This document shows positions 53,000 through 63,313 of a DNA stretch of 64,000 nt, one piece after another. Position numbers and translations under genes: made by a program. This DNA is from Adenophora triphylla var. japonica (taxonomy: Eukaryota; Streptophyta; Magnoliopsida; Asterales; Campanulaceae): assembly GCA_022495995.1 (NCBI GenBank), contig JAFEMH010002453.1, forward strand, positions 1 through 64,000, in the 5' to 3' direction. The notes under the pieces were generated by a model that saw nothing but the letters and a program-made list of their open reading frames with translations, did no database searches and was not told the origin of the DNA. Every line of letters starts with the position of its first letter. Within the stretch, counting starts at the first letter, position 1.

Positions 53000-54235
53000 G
53001 TGAATGCGGACGTGGTGGTGCCCTGAGGTTATGTGACCGCTAAGGTCGACTGTAAGGACGTGGTGGTGTCCTAAAGTGATGTGACCACCTAGGTCAATTG
53101 TGAGGATGTGGTAGCATCCTAAGGTGATGTGACCGCCGAGGTCGATTGTGAGGACGTGGTGGCGTCCTAAGGTGATGTGACCACCGAGGTCGATTGTGAG
53201 GAAGTGGTAGCGTCCTAAGGTGATGTGACCACCGAGGTCGATTGTGAGGACGTGGTGGCGTCCTAAGGTGATGTGACCGCCGAGGTCGATTGTGAGGACG
53301 TAGTGGCATCCTAGGATGATGTGACCGCCGAGGTCGATTGTGTGGATGTGGTAGTGTCCTAAGGTGATGTGACTGCCGAGGTCGATTGTAAGGACGTGGT
53401 GGCATCCTAAGGTGATGTGACCGCCGAGGTCGATTGTGAGGACGTGGTGGCATCCTAAGGTGATGTGACCTCCGAGGTCGATTGTGAGGATGTGGTGGCG
53501 TCCTAAGGTAATACGACCACCGAGGTCGATTGTGAGGACGTGGTGGCGTCCTAAGGTGATACGACCGTCGAGGTCGATTGTGAGGACGTGGTGGCGTCCT
53601 ATGGTGATGCGACCACCGAGGTCGATTGTGAGGATGTGATGGCGTCCTAAGGTGATGTGACCACCGAGGTCCATTGTGAGGACGTGGTGGCATCCTAAGG
53701 TGATATGACCGCCGAGGTCAATTGGGAGAACGTGGTGGCATCCTAGGATGATGTGACCACCGAGGTCGATTGTGAGGACGTGGTGGCGTCCTAGGATGAT
53801 GTGACCGCCGAGGTCAATTTTGAGGACGTGGTGGCGTCCCAAGGTGATGTGACCGTCGAGGTCGATTGTGAGGACGTGGTGGCATCCTAAGGTGATGTGA
53901 CTGTCGAGGTCGATTGTGAGGATGTGGTGGCGTCCTAGTATGATGTGACCGCCGAGGTCGATTGTGAGGACGTGGTGGCGTCCTAATGTGATGTGACCAT
54001 CGAGGTCGATTGTGAGGACGTGGTGGCGTCCTAAGGTGATGTGACCACCGAGGTCGATTGTGAGGATGTGGTGGCATCCTAAGAATGATGTGACCATCTA
54101 GGTCGATTGTGAGGACGTGGTGGCTTCCTAGGATGATATGACCGCCGAAGTCGATTGTGAGGACGTGGTGGCATCCTAGGATGATGTGACCGTCAAGGTC
54201 GATTATGAGGACGTGGTGGCATCCTAAGGTGATGA
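53000..54235 (+). repeat. E2 satellite 1, 48-bp units, about 24 copies
   Basis: The unit is AAGGTGATGTGACCGCCGAG plus GTCGATTGTGAGGACGTGGT and GGCGTCCT. Because 48 is divisible by three, the minus strand stays open for about 367 codons as a 16-residue repeat (HITLGRHHVLTIDLGG). No start context, domain or neighbour supports a gene. Three diverged single units exist in E5 (6945-7375). Confidence 0.93.
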
Positions 54236-54239
54236 TGTT

Positions 54240-54690
54240 TTGGGACATTTATGCGGTCTTCCAGACCGAGTAATTTAAAGCCTTTCGGGCTGCGGATAGT
54301 GATTTGGGAGGTTTTTGCGTTCTTTCGGATCGAGTAATTTAAAGCTTTCTGGGCTACGGATAGTGAATTGGGAGGTTTTTGCGTTCTTCCAGACCGAGTA
54401 ATTTAAAGCCTTCCGTACTGCGGATAGTGATTTGGGAGGTTTTTGCTGTCTTTCGGACCGAGTAATTTAAAGCCTTTCGGGCTACGGATAGTGATTTGGG
54501 AGGTTTTTGCGATCTTTCGGACCGAGTAATTTAAAGCCTTCCAGGCTGCGGATAGTGATTTGGGAGGTTTTGGCGGTCTTTCGGACCGAGTAATTTAAAG
54601 CCTTCCGGCCTACAGATCATGATTTGGGAGGTTTATGCGGTCTTCCGGATCGAGTAATTTAAAGCCTTCCGGATTACGGATCATGCTGGT
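54240..54690 (+). repeat. E2 satellite 2, 63-bp units, about seven copies
   Basis: Units of GCGGTCTTTCGGACCGAGTA, ATTTAAAGCCTTCCGGGCTG and CGGATAGTGATTTGGGAGG. E5 has two diverged copies at 6800-6925. Each unit holds small dyads (TCTTTCGGA; GCCTTCCGGGC). Confidence 0.9.
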
Positions 54691-55343
54691 GATGGTGTAA
54701 TTGTGAGCGTGGAGGCGTTTGTGCCTTGGGATTCATGTTGGAAGGCGTTCATGCCTTTGAGTTTGTTTGTGGGGGCATACGATGATGACCGATGTTTATC
54801 TGCTGGGGATGTGTGGTCTTGTACGGTTTTCAAGAATTCCCGTTCGAGTTTTTGTCCAATGGGGAAGGGATTTCAACCTTACTTTGTTGGCCGGGTTTTG
54901 TTTCGCGTTTAGTTTTTTTGGAGGCGTTTTGTGCCTTGAGAATTGTGCTTGAAGGCATTTTGTGCCTTTTGTGTTTGTTTTGCCGTTTAGTGGGCGAGGG
55001 TCGGACTTACGATGACGGCCGTTGTTAGTTTGGTTGGGTGAAGGACCAAACTGCATTGAATCTGTTGAAAAAGGCCTTTGGACGGCCAGGGGCAAAGATT
55101 ATAAGGGCAAAAGGGTAATCTCGCCTGAGATACAAAGTGGTCTGCACGGATCCACTTCCCTTGCAAAGTGGACCGTGCAGATTAGTGGGGGATTTTAATT
55201 TCCCCAAATCCAGATTCAGGTCTCAGCCACGAACAACAACTCCATTTTCCCATTCTGTTCGAATGAGAGTGAGATAGGGAGAGAAAAATTTGATTTTGTT
55301 CAAAAATTTCTTGAGGGGATTCTTTCGGATTGCTTGAATTGCT
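54691..55343 (+). promoter_or_regulatory. E2 3' non-coding region and aORF1 promoter
   Basis: GGAGGCGTTTTGTGCCTT-type repeats occupy 54710-54975; GGTCGGACTTACGATGACGG is at 55000. Degraded dyads upstream of aORF1 are GGTCTGCACGGATCC (55139-55153) and GGACCGTGCAG (55170-55180), each in an (A)CAAAGTGG context, as upstream of aORF2 and in the LTR. TTTTAAT follows at 55193. No gene is seen. Confidence 0.55.
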
Positions 55344-57518
55344 ATGATGGCGAAGAGAATCAGACGAGACCATCACCAAAGGAGCCAAGAGGCCATGGAG
55401 AGGAGATTGGATCTCCAAAGGAATTGCTCTTCCTTCGTGCCTTCGACAAGGAATTCGGATGTGTTGTATCCGGATTCAAAGGTGCACAACTTGCGTGGGA
55501 GGACCGTATGAGAGGTAAGAAGTCAATTGTTGCTTTGATTCTTGTTTGAAATATTGTATGCTAGAACTAGATTTTAGTTTTTGCATATTTGGGGCTTTTG
55601 TTGTTGTCATGCTCATTTTGTGAAATTTATGGTGAACTGTTGAAATTGAGCATGTAAGAATTGTGGGTATGTGATTTTTGTGCAATAATGTGGAGATTAG
55701 CTCTTATTTGTAAAAAAAAAGTGCCTCCCTTTGAAATGCATGCTTCGGTGATTTGTACCTTATGCTATTTCCGTATGTACATTGTGAAAAAATTGCTGTG
55801 TAGGGACGGACTTTGTGTAAAAGTGGGACGTGTGCCGTGTTTTTGTGACAGACTCTATGTGGGGGAAATTTATGTGCAATGCGTGCCGTGTTTTTGTGAA
55901 TGGCTTTTTGAAAATGTGTCGTGTAGTGCGTGCCGTGCTTTTGTGACGGGCTTTTGTTGTGACAAATTTGACGTGTGTGCCGTGTTTTCGTGATGGACTT
56001 TTGTGTTTTGCCGTGTTGGGACGGACTTTTTATGTTTTGGCGTGTTGGGACGGACTTTTATGCTTTCGTTTCTTTTTGTATATTTGCATTAAGTACTGTT
56101 ATTAACGTACCTTTGTTGTGTTTACCTGCAGGATGAGGTGCCTTCGTCCGGGAAGGCGAAGAAGATGAAGTCACGGGGGTCCCTTGAGGCCGTGGTTGAG
56201 ATGTGGCAGAACCTGCCGGAGAACTCCAGGGAGGGTAGACCAAGTCCTAAGAGGCTTGTCTTTTGTTCGGAGCACTATCTGCTTTTTGTTGTAGGTGTGG
56301 TGCTATGAGATCTTCCGGTGCCAGCCGTGGGACCGGGAGGATGAGGCCATGGCAGCCTACCCTGCCATGCTGTGCTGAGCCCGCCCTTTGAGAAAGAGGA
56401 GGACCACCAGGGGGAAGATCACCGTTGCATATCGGGATATACAGGAGTTCCTGGAGAGGGATAGCTCGGCGGGGTTTGAGCTGTACCCTTGGACTCGGTA
56501 TGGCGATAACGAGTTCGAGGGTGGTCCCGCGGTGACACGGCAGAGGAAGATGCTGTGGGGCCTTACTTGAGATGTCATGTATCTCGGGAAGAGGGTCTTC
56601 TGGCAGCATGGCACAGGCGAGCCCCCTGTGGCTCCGAGGGATCCGCCCTTCGGTATGATGAGTCCTTTTGATATGGATGTGCTGGAGTATGATAGGTACC
56701 GAGATGGCGTGAGCGCCGAGAAGTTCATCCTGTATGGCGAGTAGTATGGGGCCTTTGTTAGGTGGAAGTTGAGGATGCCACAAGTGTTGGCGAGGGAGAG
56801 GCAGGGTGGCCCGCCACGTCCCCCAGATGTTCCGGTGCCTGGGATGAACTTCACATATGTCCGCGGGGACTCTTCGAGGAGGAGGGTGTCGGTGCCCATC
56901 CCAGAGCAGGCTCCTGCTGCTTATCGGGTTGACCCGGATGCTCCGGTGAGTGTGCTTACTCTTCTCCATCTTGGCATCTTTTCTGTATTTTTCTCTTTTA
57001 TCGAGTGTGATTGTATCTCTTTAGCTGAGCGTTTCTTTGGTTGTTTGCTTACGCAGGTCTCGGGGAGATTCTTTGATACGCTCACCCGTCGGTTTGTGGG
57101 GATGAGGTCTTTTACAAAGAAGCTCGCGGGGAAGCTGTCTTGCAGGTCTTCGCGGCACGCGGTGGCGTTCGAGCCAATGCCTTCGAGGAGGTCTGTGGAT
57201 ACTACTTCATTGAGGGCTGAGCCAGGGCCACAACCGGAGGTACCGGTTTGGGGGCGGCAGAGTCATGATGCAGGGACGTCTTCGGGGGCCCAGAGGCCGC
57301 AGACCCTTCATCGATTCTTTCCTCCGCCGGATGCACAGAGAGAGGGTTCGTCTGCACATCCCTTCTTTGATCCCTTCACTGGGTTTGATCCTTTGGAGTA
57401 CTTCGAGTACTCGCACGAGGAGGGGGTCCAGTACTCTGACGACGAGGATGTGACTGGCGAGTTTGCCGAGATGCCGGATTTCTCGTTTATGGAGGTTGAT
57501 GATGATGAGTCGGAGTAG
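55344..57518 (+). pseudogene. E2 antisense gene 1 (aORF1) lacking its PMD core
   Basis: Exon 1 (55344-55514) encodes KRIRRDHHQRSQEAMERR, FVPSTRNSDVLYP and VHNLRGRTV, with a TGA next to the GTAAG donor. Exon 2 (from 56132, after TACCTGCAG) has KKMKSRGSLEAVVEMWQNLP and then stops: the expected core (LSE-WWD to GEAGLAEL) is missing and the sequence passes within 90 bp to exon 3 (56295-56945; VWCYEIF, YLGKRVFW, RDPPFG; three stops). Exon 4 (57057-57518) is open: RRFVGMRSFTKKL, then an acidic, aromatic tail (FEYSHEEG, YSDDED, DDDESE). The gene is a pseudogene by deletion and stops. Confidence 0.7.
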
Positions 57519-58005
57519 GGCTCATTTGCGTTCCCTCTTTCCGTTATTTTTTTTGTTTAGCAATAGACATTTTGTACCTGTAATAAAACACTTGTATTTG
57601 CACAGCAAAGTATTTCATTTTAAGATGTAATGCCGTATTTGTGATTCCCGGGGATGGACCTAGGAATTGTTGCTAGTTTATTTTTTATTTTGTGCTTGTC
57701 ACGTGAGCTGGGAATGCATTTGTGGTTAGTTTATGGTGGCCGAAAATGGCTTTTGGCCAGGATTTTGAGCAGTTGGGGACAAGGTCCTGCCGAGAGCAGT
57801 GGCTGTTTTGCGGTTTGCTAAAATTGTGGGGCCATGTTGCAAAGTGGTTCGCACGGATCCAACCAGCATGCAAAGTGGTCCGTGCGGACGTACCTTGCTT
57901 TTGGGGAGGAAATAAGAGCCACAGGATGTCTGGACTTTCCCCACTTCCCATTTGCAGTCATTACGAGCTTTCTTCCTCATTTCTCTAGAAACCTCCATTT
58001 TTGCC
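57519..58005 (+). promoter_or_regulatory. E2 aORF1-aORF2 intergenic region with aORF2 promoter
   Basis: CCGTGCGG (57880-57887), inside GCAAAGTGGTCCGTGCGGAC followed by CCTTGCTTTT (57870-57902), lies 22 bp upstream of AAATAAG (57910-57916) and 119 bp before the start codon. A weaker copy, GCAAAGTGGTTCGCACGGAT, is at 57839-57858. The block closely matches the LTR of E2 at 36091-36123. Confidence 0.62.
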
Positions 58006-59530
58006 ATGGATTCTTCGTCCGTTTCGAGAGTTTTGCCGAGGATTTCGAAGGAGAGGCAAGCGTACTTCCTTGAAGGGCTCAAAATGTGGATAAGGCACCA
58101 CATGAGGCACAATAGGCGGGCGTTTGAGGTGAGATTTCGACTCTGCTCGGTTTGGTCCCTTAAGGAGTTAGTTCCTGATTTGGAATTGTTGCGGGCTGCC
58201 GTGAAGTTCTGGGATGTTAGGAGGCACGTGTATAGCTTCTCCTACAATGAGGTCACACCCACCTTTGAGGATTTTCGGGCTTTGATTGGAGGATTGGAGG
58301 TGGAGGCCATCTCGCTTCCTTTGATTGGCGGTGCAGCCGTGAGCGTGAAGCTTGCATGCTTTCTTCGGACTTCGTTGGAAGAAGTGCATGGTATGACTTT
58401 TGATTCTGGTCATATTGACAATTCTGCACTGCCAGAGCGGTTCATGAGTGATGACGGGAGTGACGTCTCGTGGGACGAATTTGCTTTGTGCGTGAAAGCG
58501 ACGCTTTTCATGGTCAGCTCCCTTAGGGTATGTGACGGCGCTTTGCTGGATGTGGTAGGGCACTGCTGAGCCGGGGAGGATATTGTTCCGTTGGTGTTGG
58601 GGGAGACCCTTCACACCATTGATCGTCTGGCGGCTGGGGATAGGTTCATGAGAGGGGGAAGCCCCATTTTGCTCACTTTGTGGTTGCGAGAGAGACTTCA
58701 AGCTATGCCCGAGTCTCCGGCGTCGTTTAACCCGTGGTCATTTACTCGGTGGCCTCTTGTATTGGATATGGATCAGTCCGCCTGAGAGAGATGGATGGCA
58801 TAGCTTGGTACACACCAGATCCGTTGGTGGGTTCCTCATTGGGAGATTGAGACTAGGAGGGCCTTTCAGGAAGGTTCCTATGTTATCAGAGTTCCAGGTT
58901 TGTCTTGGTCCTCCTTCTATATTCCGTCGCTTGTTTCCCGTCAGTTCGGGATGAGGCAGAAGCCTTTGCTGGCCTGGGATGACATCGCCACTGCAGAGGT
59001 AACTTCTCTTTGCATGGCAGCTTCAGGTGCTCTCCTGTATTTTCTGTGGGTGTGAAAGTATTCCACTTTCCCTCCTATGGTGCTCCTTCGACATCGGGAG
59101 AGTGTCGTGTTGACCACCAAGTACCTGGATTGGTACGAGCAGCATGTTGGGCAGTCCCAAGTGATTTTGGGAAGCAGGCGTGAAGTGATTCTGGGGCAAG
59201 GTTGCCGTCCTAGCTATAGCCTTAGAAGTGTCGAAGCCTGGTCTAACCCTCAGAATGTGACAGGAGACGCTTTATTCGACTACGAGACCATAGTTGACCG
59301 ACTGATGGAGAGAGGTCCCCTTTTGTAGACTCGCAGGGAGGAGATCCGGGCCGAGGCACGGGCTAATGAAGCTCTGCGAGCTGCTGGATTGTTTGACTCT
59401 ACGGGGAGGTCCCCTAATCTCGGAATGAGAGAGATAGAGTTGGCTCGCGTGGAGCGAAAGAAGACTCGTCGGGGACGAGGGAGGAAAGGGAAGAATGGCG
59501 AGGGGACAAGCGCAGGTGGTGCGGAATGGC
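58006..59530 (+). pseudogene. E2 antisense gene 2 (aORF2), DUF7745-like, full length with stops
   Basis: A single frame from MDSSSVSRVLPRISKERQ to beyond the basic tail RKKTRRGRGRKGKNGEG (about 59455-59500) needs no frameshift; the original stop, expected near 59520, appears lost. Core: LKMWIRHHMRHNRRAF, LKELVPDLELLRAAVKFWD, VYSFSYNEVTPTFEDFRAL, IPLVLGETLHTIDR-like, IRWWVPHWEIETRRAFQEG, SSFYIPSLVSRQFG, and TTKYLDWYEQHVG. The reading is interrupted by five or so in-frame stops (58567, 58783, 58798, 59056, 59326), each explainable by one C-to-T or G-to-A change. It indicates about 510 residues for the family. Alpha-helical and soluble by appearance; no catalytic motif is recognised. Confidence 0.78.
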
Positions 59531-59973
59531 CTCCTAAGTATCCATTCAATGCATTGCAGACACATTATTTGTTAAATGTATTAAGCTGTCTTTTAGCATG
59601 TTGTGAACTTGAGAGTAGACTGTGCTTGAACTCATCAAGAAATGTTGTACTCGTTAGTGATTTGTGATTTACTTTAAAAGCTTTGTCGAGACGCAAGATC
59701 TCTTGTTCACCCTTTGTTTATTTTGTGAGCCTTGGCGGCGTCCAGCTTAGGACCTTTCTGCTGTATTTGTAGACTGTTGCAGTCTGGGCCTTGACAGCAT
59801 CCATTTTGTTTGGATTTTGTGTTTGGATGGGAAGATTGGATGGTCCCTTGACAAGTCATTTTGATGGTCTTTTCTGTGACTTCCTTGCTTCTTGTTTGTC
59901 GGCGCTAGGTTCGTGACCTCATTTTTGTAGTTTCTGCTTGAGCTTCTTTTTTTTTTTGAAAGCTTCAGCTTTG

Positions 59974-60012
<39 letters not shown>

Positions 60013-60320
60013 AAGCGTACGAGGGCGAAGGCAAGCCCCTAGCTTGAAGTTGTCATGGGTCAGTATTTTGATGCTGAGTGACCTTTTGATGTCCTTTGAT
60101 GTTGCCGCTGTCGTTTGACTTGGTCAGGGTGATGGTGGGGCATGCTTTGGAAAGTGTATAGTTTGATGGAGGTCTTGGTTGACATTCAAACTTTTTTGTT
60201 TTTTTGTGTGTTTTTTAGACCGGACCAATTAAGGTTGCCTATGTTTCCCCCGGACTGGAGGGCTCAGGTCTGCGTAGATCGACACTACAAGGAGTGCCAA
60301 GAGATGCACAGTTGATCTTC
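59531..60320 (+). other. Convergent intergenic region of E2 with hairpin B and a poly-T tract
   Basis: GCTTGAACTCATCAAGAA at 59625 is shared with E1 (45505). A poly-T run of about 35 bases is at 59977-60011 (poly-A in the pol sense). Hairpin block B is at 60239-60277: CTATG/CGTAG (one G-U pair) outside and CCCC/GGG inside. No gene is seen. Confidence 0.6.
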
Positions 60321-61600
60321 TTTAGGCGAAGTATCTGCGAAGTTTGCTTCCGTTGACTGGATTCATGAAGGATTGCCATCTAGGTCTGTCAGCTTCATGG
60401 CACCTCCAGAGAAGATCTTTTGAACTACAAAAGGGGCGATCCATGTTGGTTCTCATTTTCCCAGTGGGTTGGTTCGAGTGGGAGGCTTTTCCTTGAGTAC
60501 CAGATCGCCTTCCCTGATGTCTCGGGACTTGACTTTCTTGTCGAAAGCTCTAGCCATTCTGCTTTGGTAGGCTCGGACGTGTTTCATGGCCTTTAGTCGG
60601 CGTTCGTCTAGCAGAGCCAGTTCGTCGTGTCGGCTTCGGAGCCATTCGACATCGTTGATCTCGTTTTCCAGCAACACTCGGAGTGAGGGAATTTCCAATT
60701 CAATGGGCAGTACTGCTTCCATCCCGTATGTCAGGGAGAATGGAGTTTCTCCCGTGACTGTTCTGACTGATGTTCGGTAGCCCCAAAGTGCAAGGTGCAG
60801 CTTCTCGAGCCAATCTCATCCTCGGGTGGTCATTTTTCGGATGATCCTTTCGAGGGTCTTGTTTGCTGCTTCTACTGCGCCATTAGTTTGCGGCCTGTAG
60901 GGGGAAGACTTGTGGCGTGTGATCTTGAATTTGGCCAGCAGTCTGTCGCATTCTCCTTTAAAGTGGGACCCGTTGTCTGATATGACCTCGTTCGGGATGT
61001 CGTATCGGCATATGATGTTTTCCTTGAGGAAATATGCGACCTTCTTGGAAGTGAGCACTTTGTAGGACTTGGCTTCTACCCATTTTGTGAAGTAGCCGAT
61101 GGCTACCAAGACGAATTCGTGGCCATTGCTGCCTGGCGGAGCGATCTTCCCGATAACTTCAATTCCCTAAGTGGCGAAGGGCGAGGGAGTAGTCATGCAG
61201 TAGAGATCATGAGGAGGTAGATGATTGAGGTTGGAGAACCGTTGGCACTTGTCACAGCTTCGGACAAAGTGGATGCAGTCTGCCTCCATGGAGATCCAAT
61301 AGTAGCCCATTCGAAGAATGATCTGCATTAGGGCTCTGGCATTCATGTGGGGGCCGCAAGCCCCATTGTGGACTTCGTTCATGAGCTCGTTTCCTTTTTC
61401 CTGGCTGATGCAGCGTAGGAGCGGTCCTTGGTAGCATTTTTTGTTTAGCATGTCTCCAAGAATGACAAAGTGAGAGGCGAGGCATTTTAGGGCCATGATG
61501 CTCTTGGCTTTGACTCCTTCTTTGCGTTGGCCTTCCTCGTTCATGAAGGCGGTTTCCCCGTTCTTGAGGTATTGGAAGATCTGATTGACGCGTGTGCTGG
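60321..61600 (-). pseudogene. E2 integrase
   Basis: Essentially one frame from VNQIFQYLKNGETAFMNEEG (about 61595) through the zinc finger (EVHNGACGPHMNARAL, SCDKCQRF), core (GIEVIGKI, VISDNGSHFKGE, QTNGAVEAANKTLE) and C-terminus (REGDLVLKEKPPTRTNPLGK). Stops replace Trp in ATWG and GKWE (TAG, TGA), and a TGA follows TTRG. The first catalytic Asp is Glu (GIEVIG) and VAIDYF has become VAIGYF. The D,D,E pattern is thus incomplete, and the enzyme is dead in this copy. Integrase is preserved here while RT-RNase H is gone. Confidence 0.85.
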
Positions 61601-63004
61601 CGAAGAGGCTTCTGACGTGCGTCTCTTTGGCTCTTCAATAGTTACCAAATTCACTGTGATTAAAACCTCCTCGGCAGCTTGGGCCCGGTTTTTCTCTTGT
61701 TTGACAATATGCTTAAATGTTTCTTTAATGCATTTGTTCAATTAATGTGTCTGCTTCTTTATTAGATGAATTGTTATTAACTGTTTGTGATTTAGTTAAC
61801 TCATCAGTTGTTAAAGATGCAATGAGAGGATACTTTGAAAGGTCGAAACTTTCATTAAGACCATATGGGAATACATTATTGGCAATGAGTTTGTAATCTT
61901 CCGGCGTAAGGCCATCAGATGACTCGAGAGACTCAAATTCAAAGATAATGGACTCAGAATGTGTTTTGACTCTGGACTCTAGGACGCGAGGGGTTAGACC
62001 AAGTTGTTCGATCATTTCCTTCTTGCTGGCGGCAGGTCCGGAGAAGGTGGCCCAGTTATTGAGTAGCAATGCTGATGAGAGCTTGAAAGGAGGTGAGGGT
62101 CAAAAGCTTCGCCCCGTTGTTCCCAATTATGGCTACCATGGAGTTATCAGAAACAAAATCGATTAGGTCTGGCACCTCGATTTCTTCACTGAAGAGTTGT
62201 TGTAGCAATGGATCGTTCCAGGCATCGTCTGCGGAGTCTTTCGTTCTTGTCTTGGGCATTGCTAGTTCGAATGCTGACTCGTCCCGCTTGTTTGTGGCGG
62301 GGGTACTGATAGAGAGATTCTCGAGTTCTTTCGCCAAAGGGGGGTTTTCCTGAACCAGAATTCATTGTGAATAGTGGTATTGGTGGGTCCCAGTAGAGTT
62401 GGTGCGTCAAGGAATGCTCTTCTGACGGGGTTTGGCTCGAGGCCTCTGAACCTTTCCATGCTTTGTTGGAGCTTGTCCATTGCTGTCGACCAGTTTTGTT
62501 TGGCGTTGATCAGCTCTGTCCCCTTTTCTGTGTCTTCATTCAAACTGCCGGCTTTCTTTGTGAAGTACCGGGTCATGTCAAAGCTGTAAGGGCGAAGGTC
62601 GGAGATTGCGTGTAAGCCTCTTTTGTCAGTAGCGGAGCGTTTCCGTGCAGCCTTTCTGTTTTCTGCAGCGTCTTTGGGAGTGAGAACGTATCCTAGGCCA
62701 TGGCGGGTATTTTGTTCTTTGACCTCGATGATGTGTTGGGTACCTTAATGGCGTTTTCCCAAACCAAGCCATGGGATGTAGTTCATGAGCTTCATCATCT
62801 TCATGGTAGGAGGGATTTGGTCCCAAGTCAGGGGCAGGTCTATGTGTCATACCTGGGATTTTGGGCTTTCGACTGTGAACCTTGTCAGCGTCATGCCGTC
62901 GTTGTCGTGCTTGATTTCCAAGACTGGGACGCCGTTTGTGTTGGTCCCTTCAGTAGTTATGATGTCCCCATATATGATGGTGAGATCCGTTCCTTGGACG
63001 AACT
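61541..63004 (-). pseudogene. E2 PR-RT linker joined directly to the integrase region
   Basis: The linker shows EIKHDNDGMTLTRF (about 62930), AENRKAARKRSATDKRG (about 62650-62600), MTRYFTKKAGSLNED (62576-62530), ELENLSISTPATNKRDES, IEVPDLIDFVSDNSMVAIIG, ESSDGLTPEDYKLIANNVFP and EKNRAQAAEEVLITVNL (about 61700). After EEPK-RRTSEASS it runs within a few codons into VNQIFQYLKNGE, which begins integrase. In E4 and E1 RT and RNase H (about 1.7 kb) lie between. No RT motif exists in E2. Confidence 0.75.
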
Positions 63005-63310
63005 TTACGCACTAGTGTAGGGTAGATGCCACCCCATTGATCTGGTGTAGCCAAGGGAGTCCAAGATGGCAGTGAATGTGATCGGGATGTCGATGACTTG
63101 GAAGTCTATCGGGATCATTTGCTTTTCGAACCATAGGTTCAGAGTGGCTATTCCCAAGATTGAGCGAGACATCGAGTCGTATGCTTTGATCATCTGAGTT
63201 GAGGGCATTAGATCATTTGACTTGATCCCTAGCAAGTCCATCATTTTTGATGGGAGGACGTTCATGGCTGATCCCCCATCTACCAAGACTCGAGGGAGGC
63301 GACGCTCGTC
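63005..63310 (-). pseudogene. E2 aspartic protease
   Basis: RRLPRVLVDGGSAMNVLPSK contains the active-site loop (D-G-G-S in place of D-T/S-G), followed by LLGIKSNDLMPS, YDSMSRSILGIATLNLW and IDIPITFTAILDSLGYTRSM. It is one open frame of about 93 residues, the usual length of this retropepsin. One TAA separates it from the preceding block. It would mature the Gag-Pol polyprotein. Best-preserved protease in the window. Confidence 0.78.
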
Positions 63311-63313
63311 AAG

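Noticed and set aside
52994..54097. A 367-codon open frame on the minus strand, rich in His, Leu and Gly
   Set aside because: It is the translation of the 48-bp satellite, whose length is divisible by three and which lacks stops. No start context, domain or homologous protein outside the array.
59977..60011. Poly-T tract as the tail of a processed retrocopy or SINE
   Set aside because: No target duplication or SINE/LINE body next to it; T-rich tracts occur at the same place in E1, so it belongs to the intergenic region.
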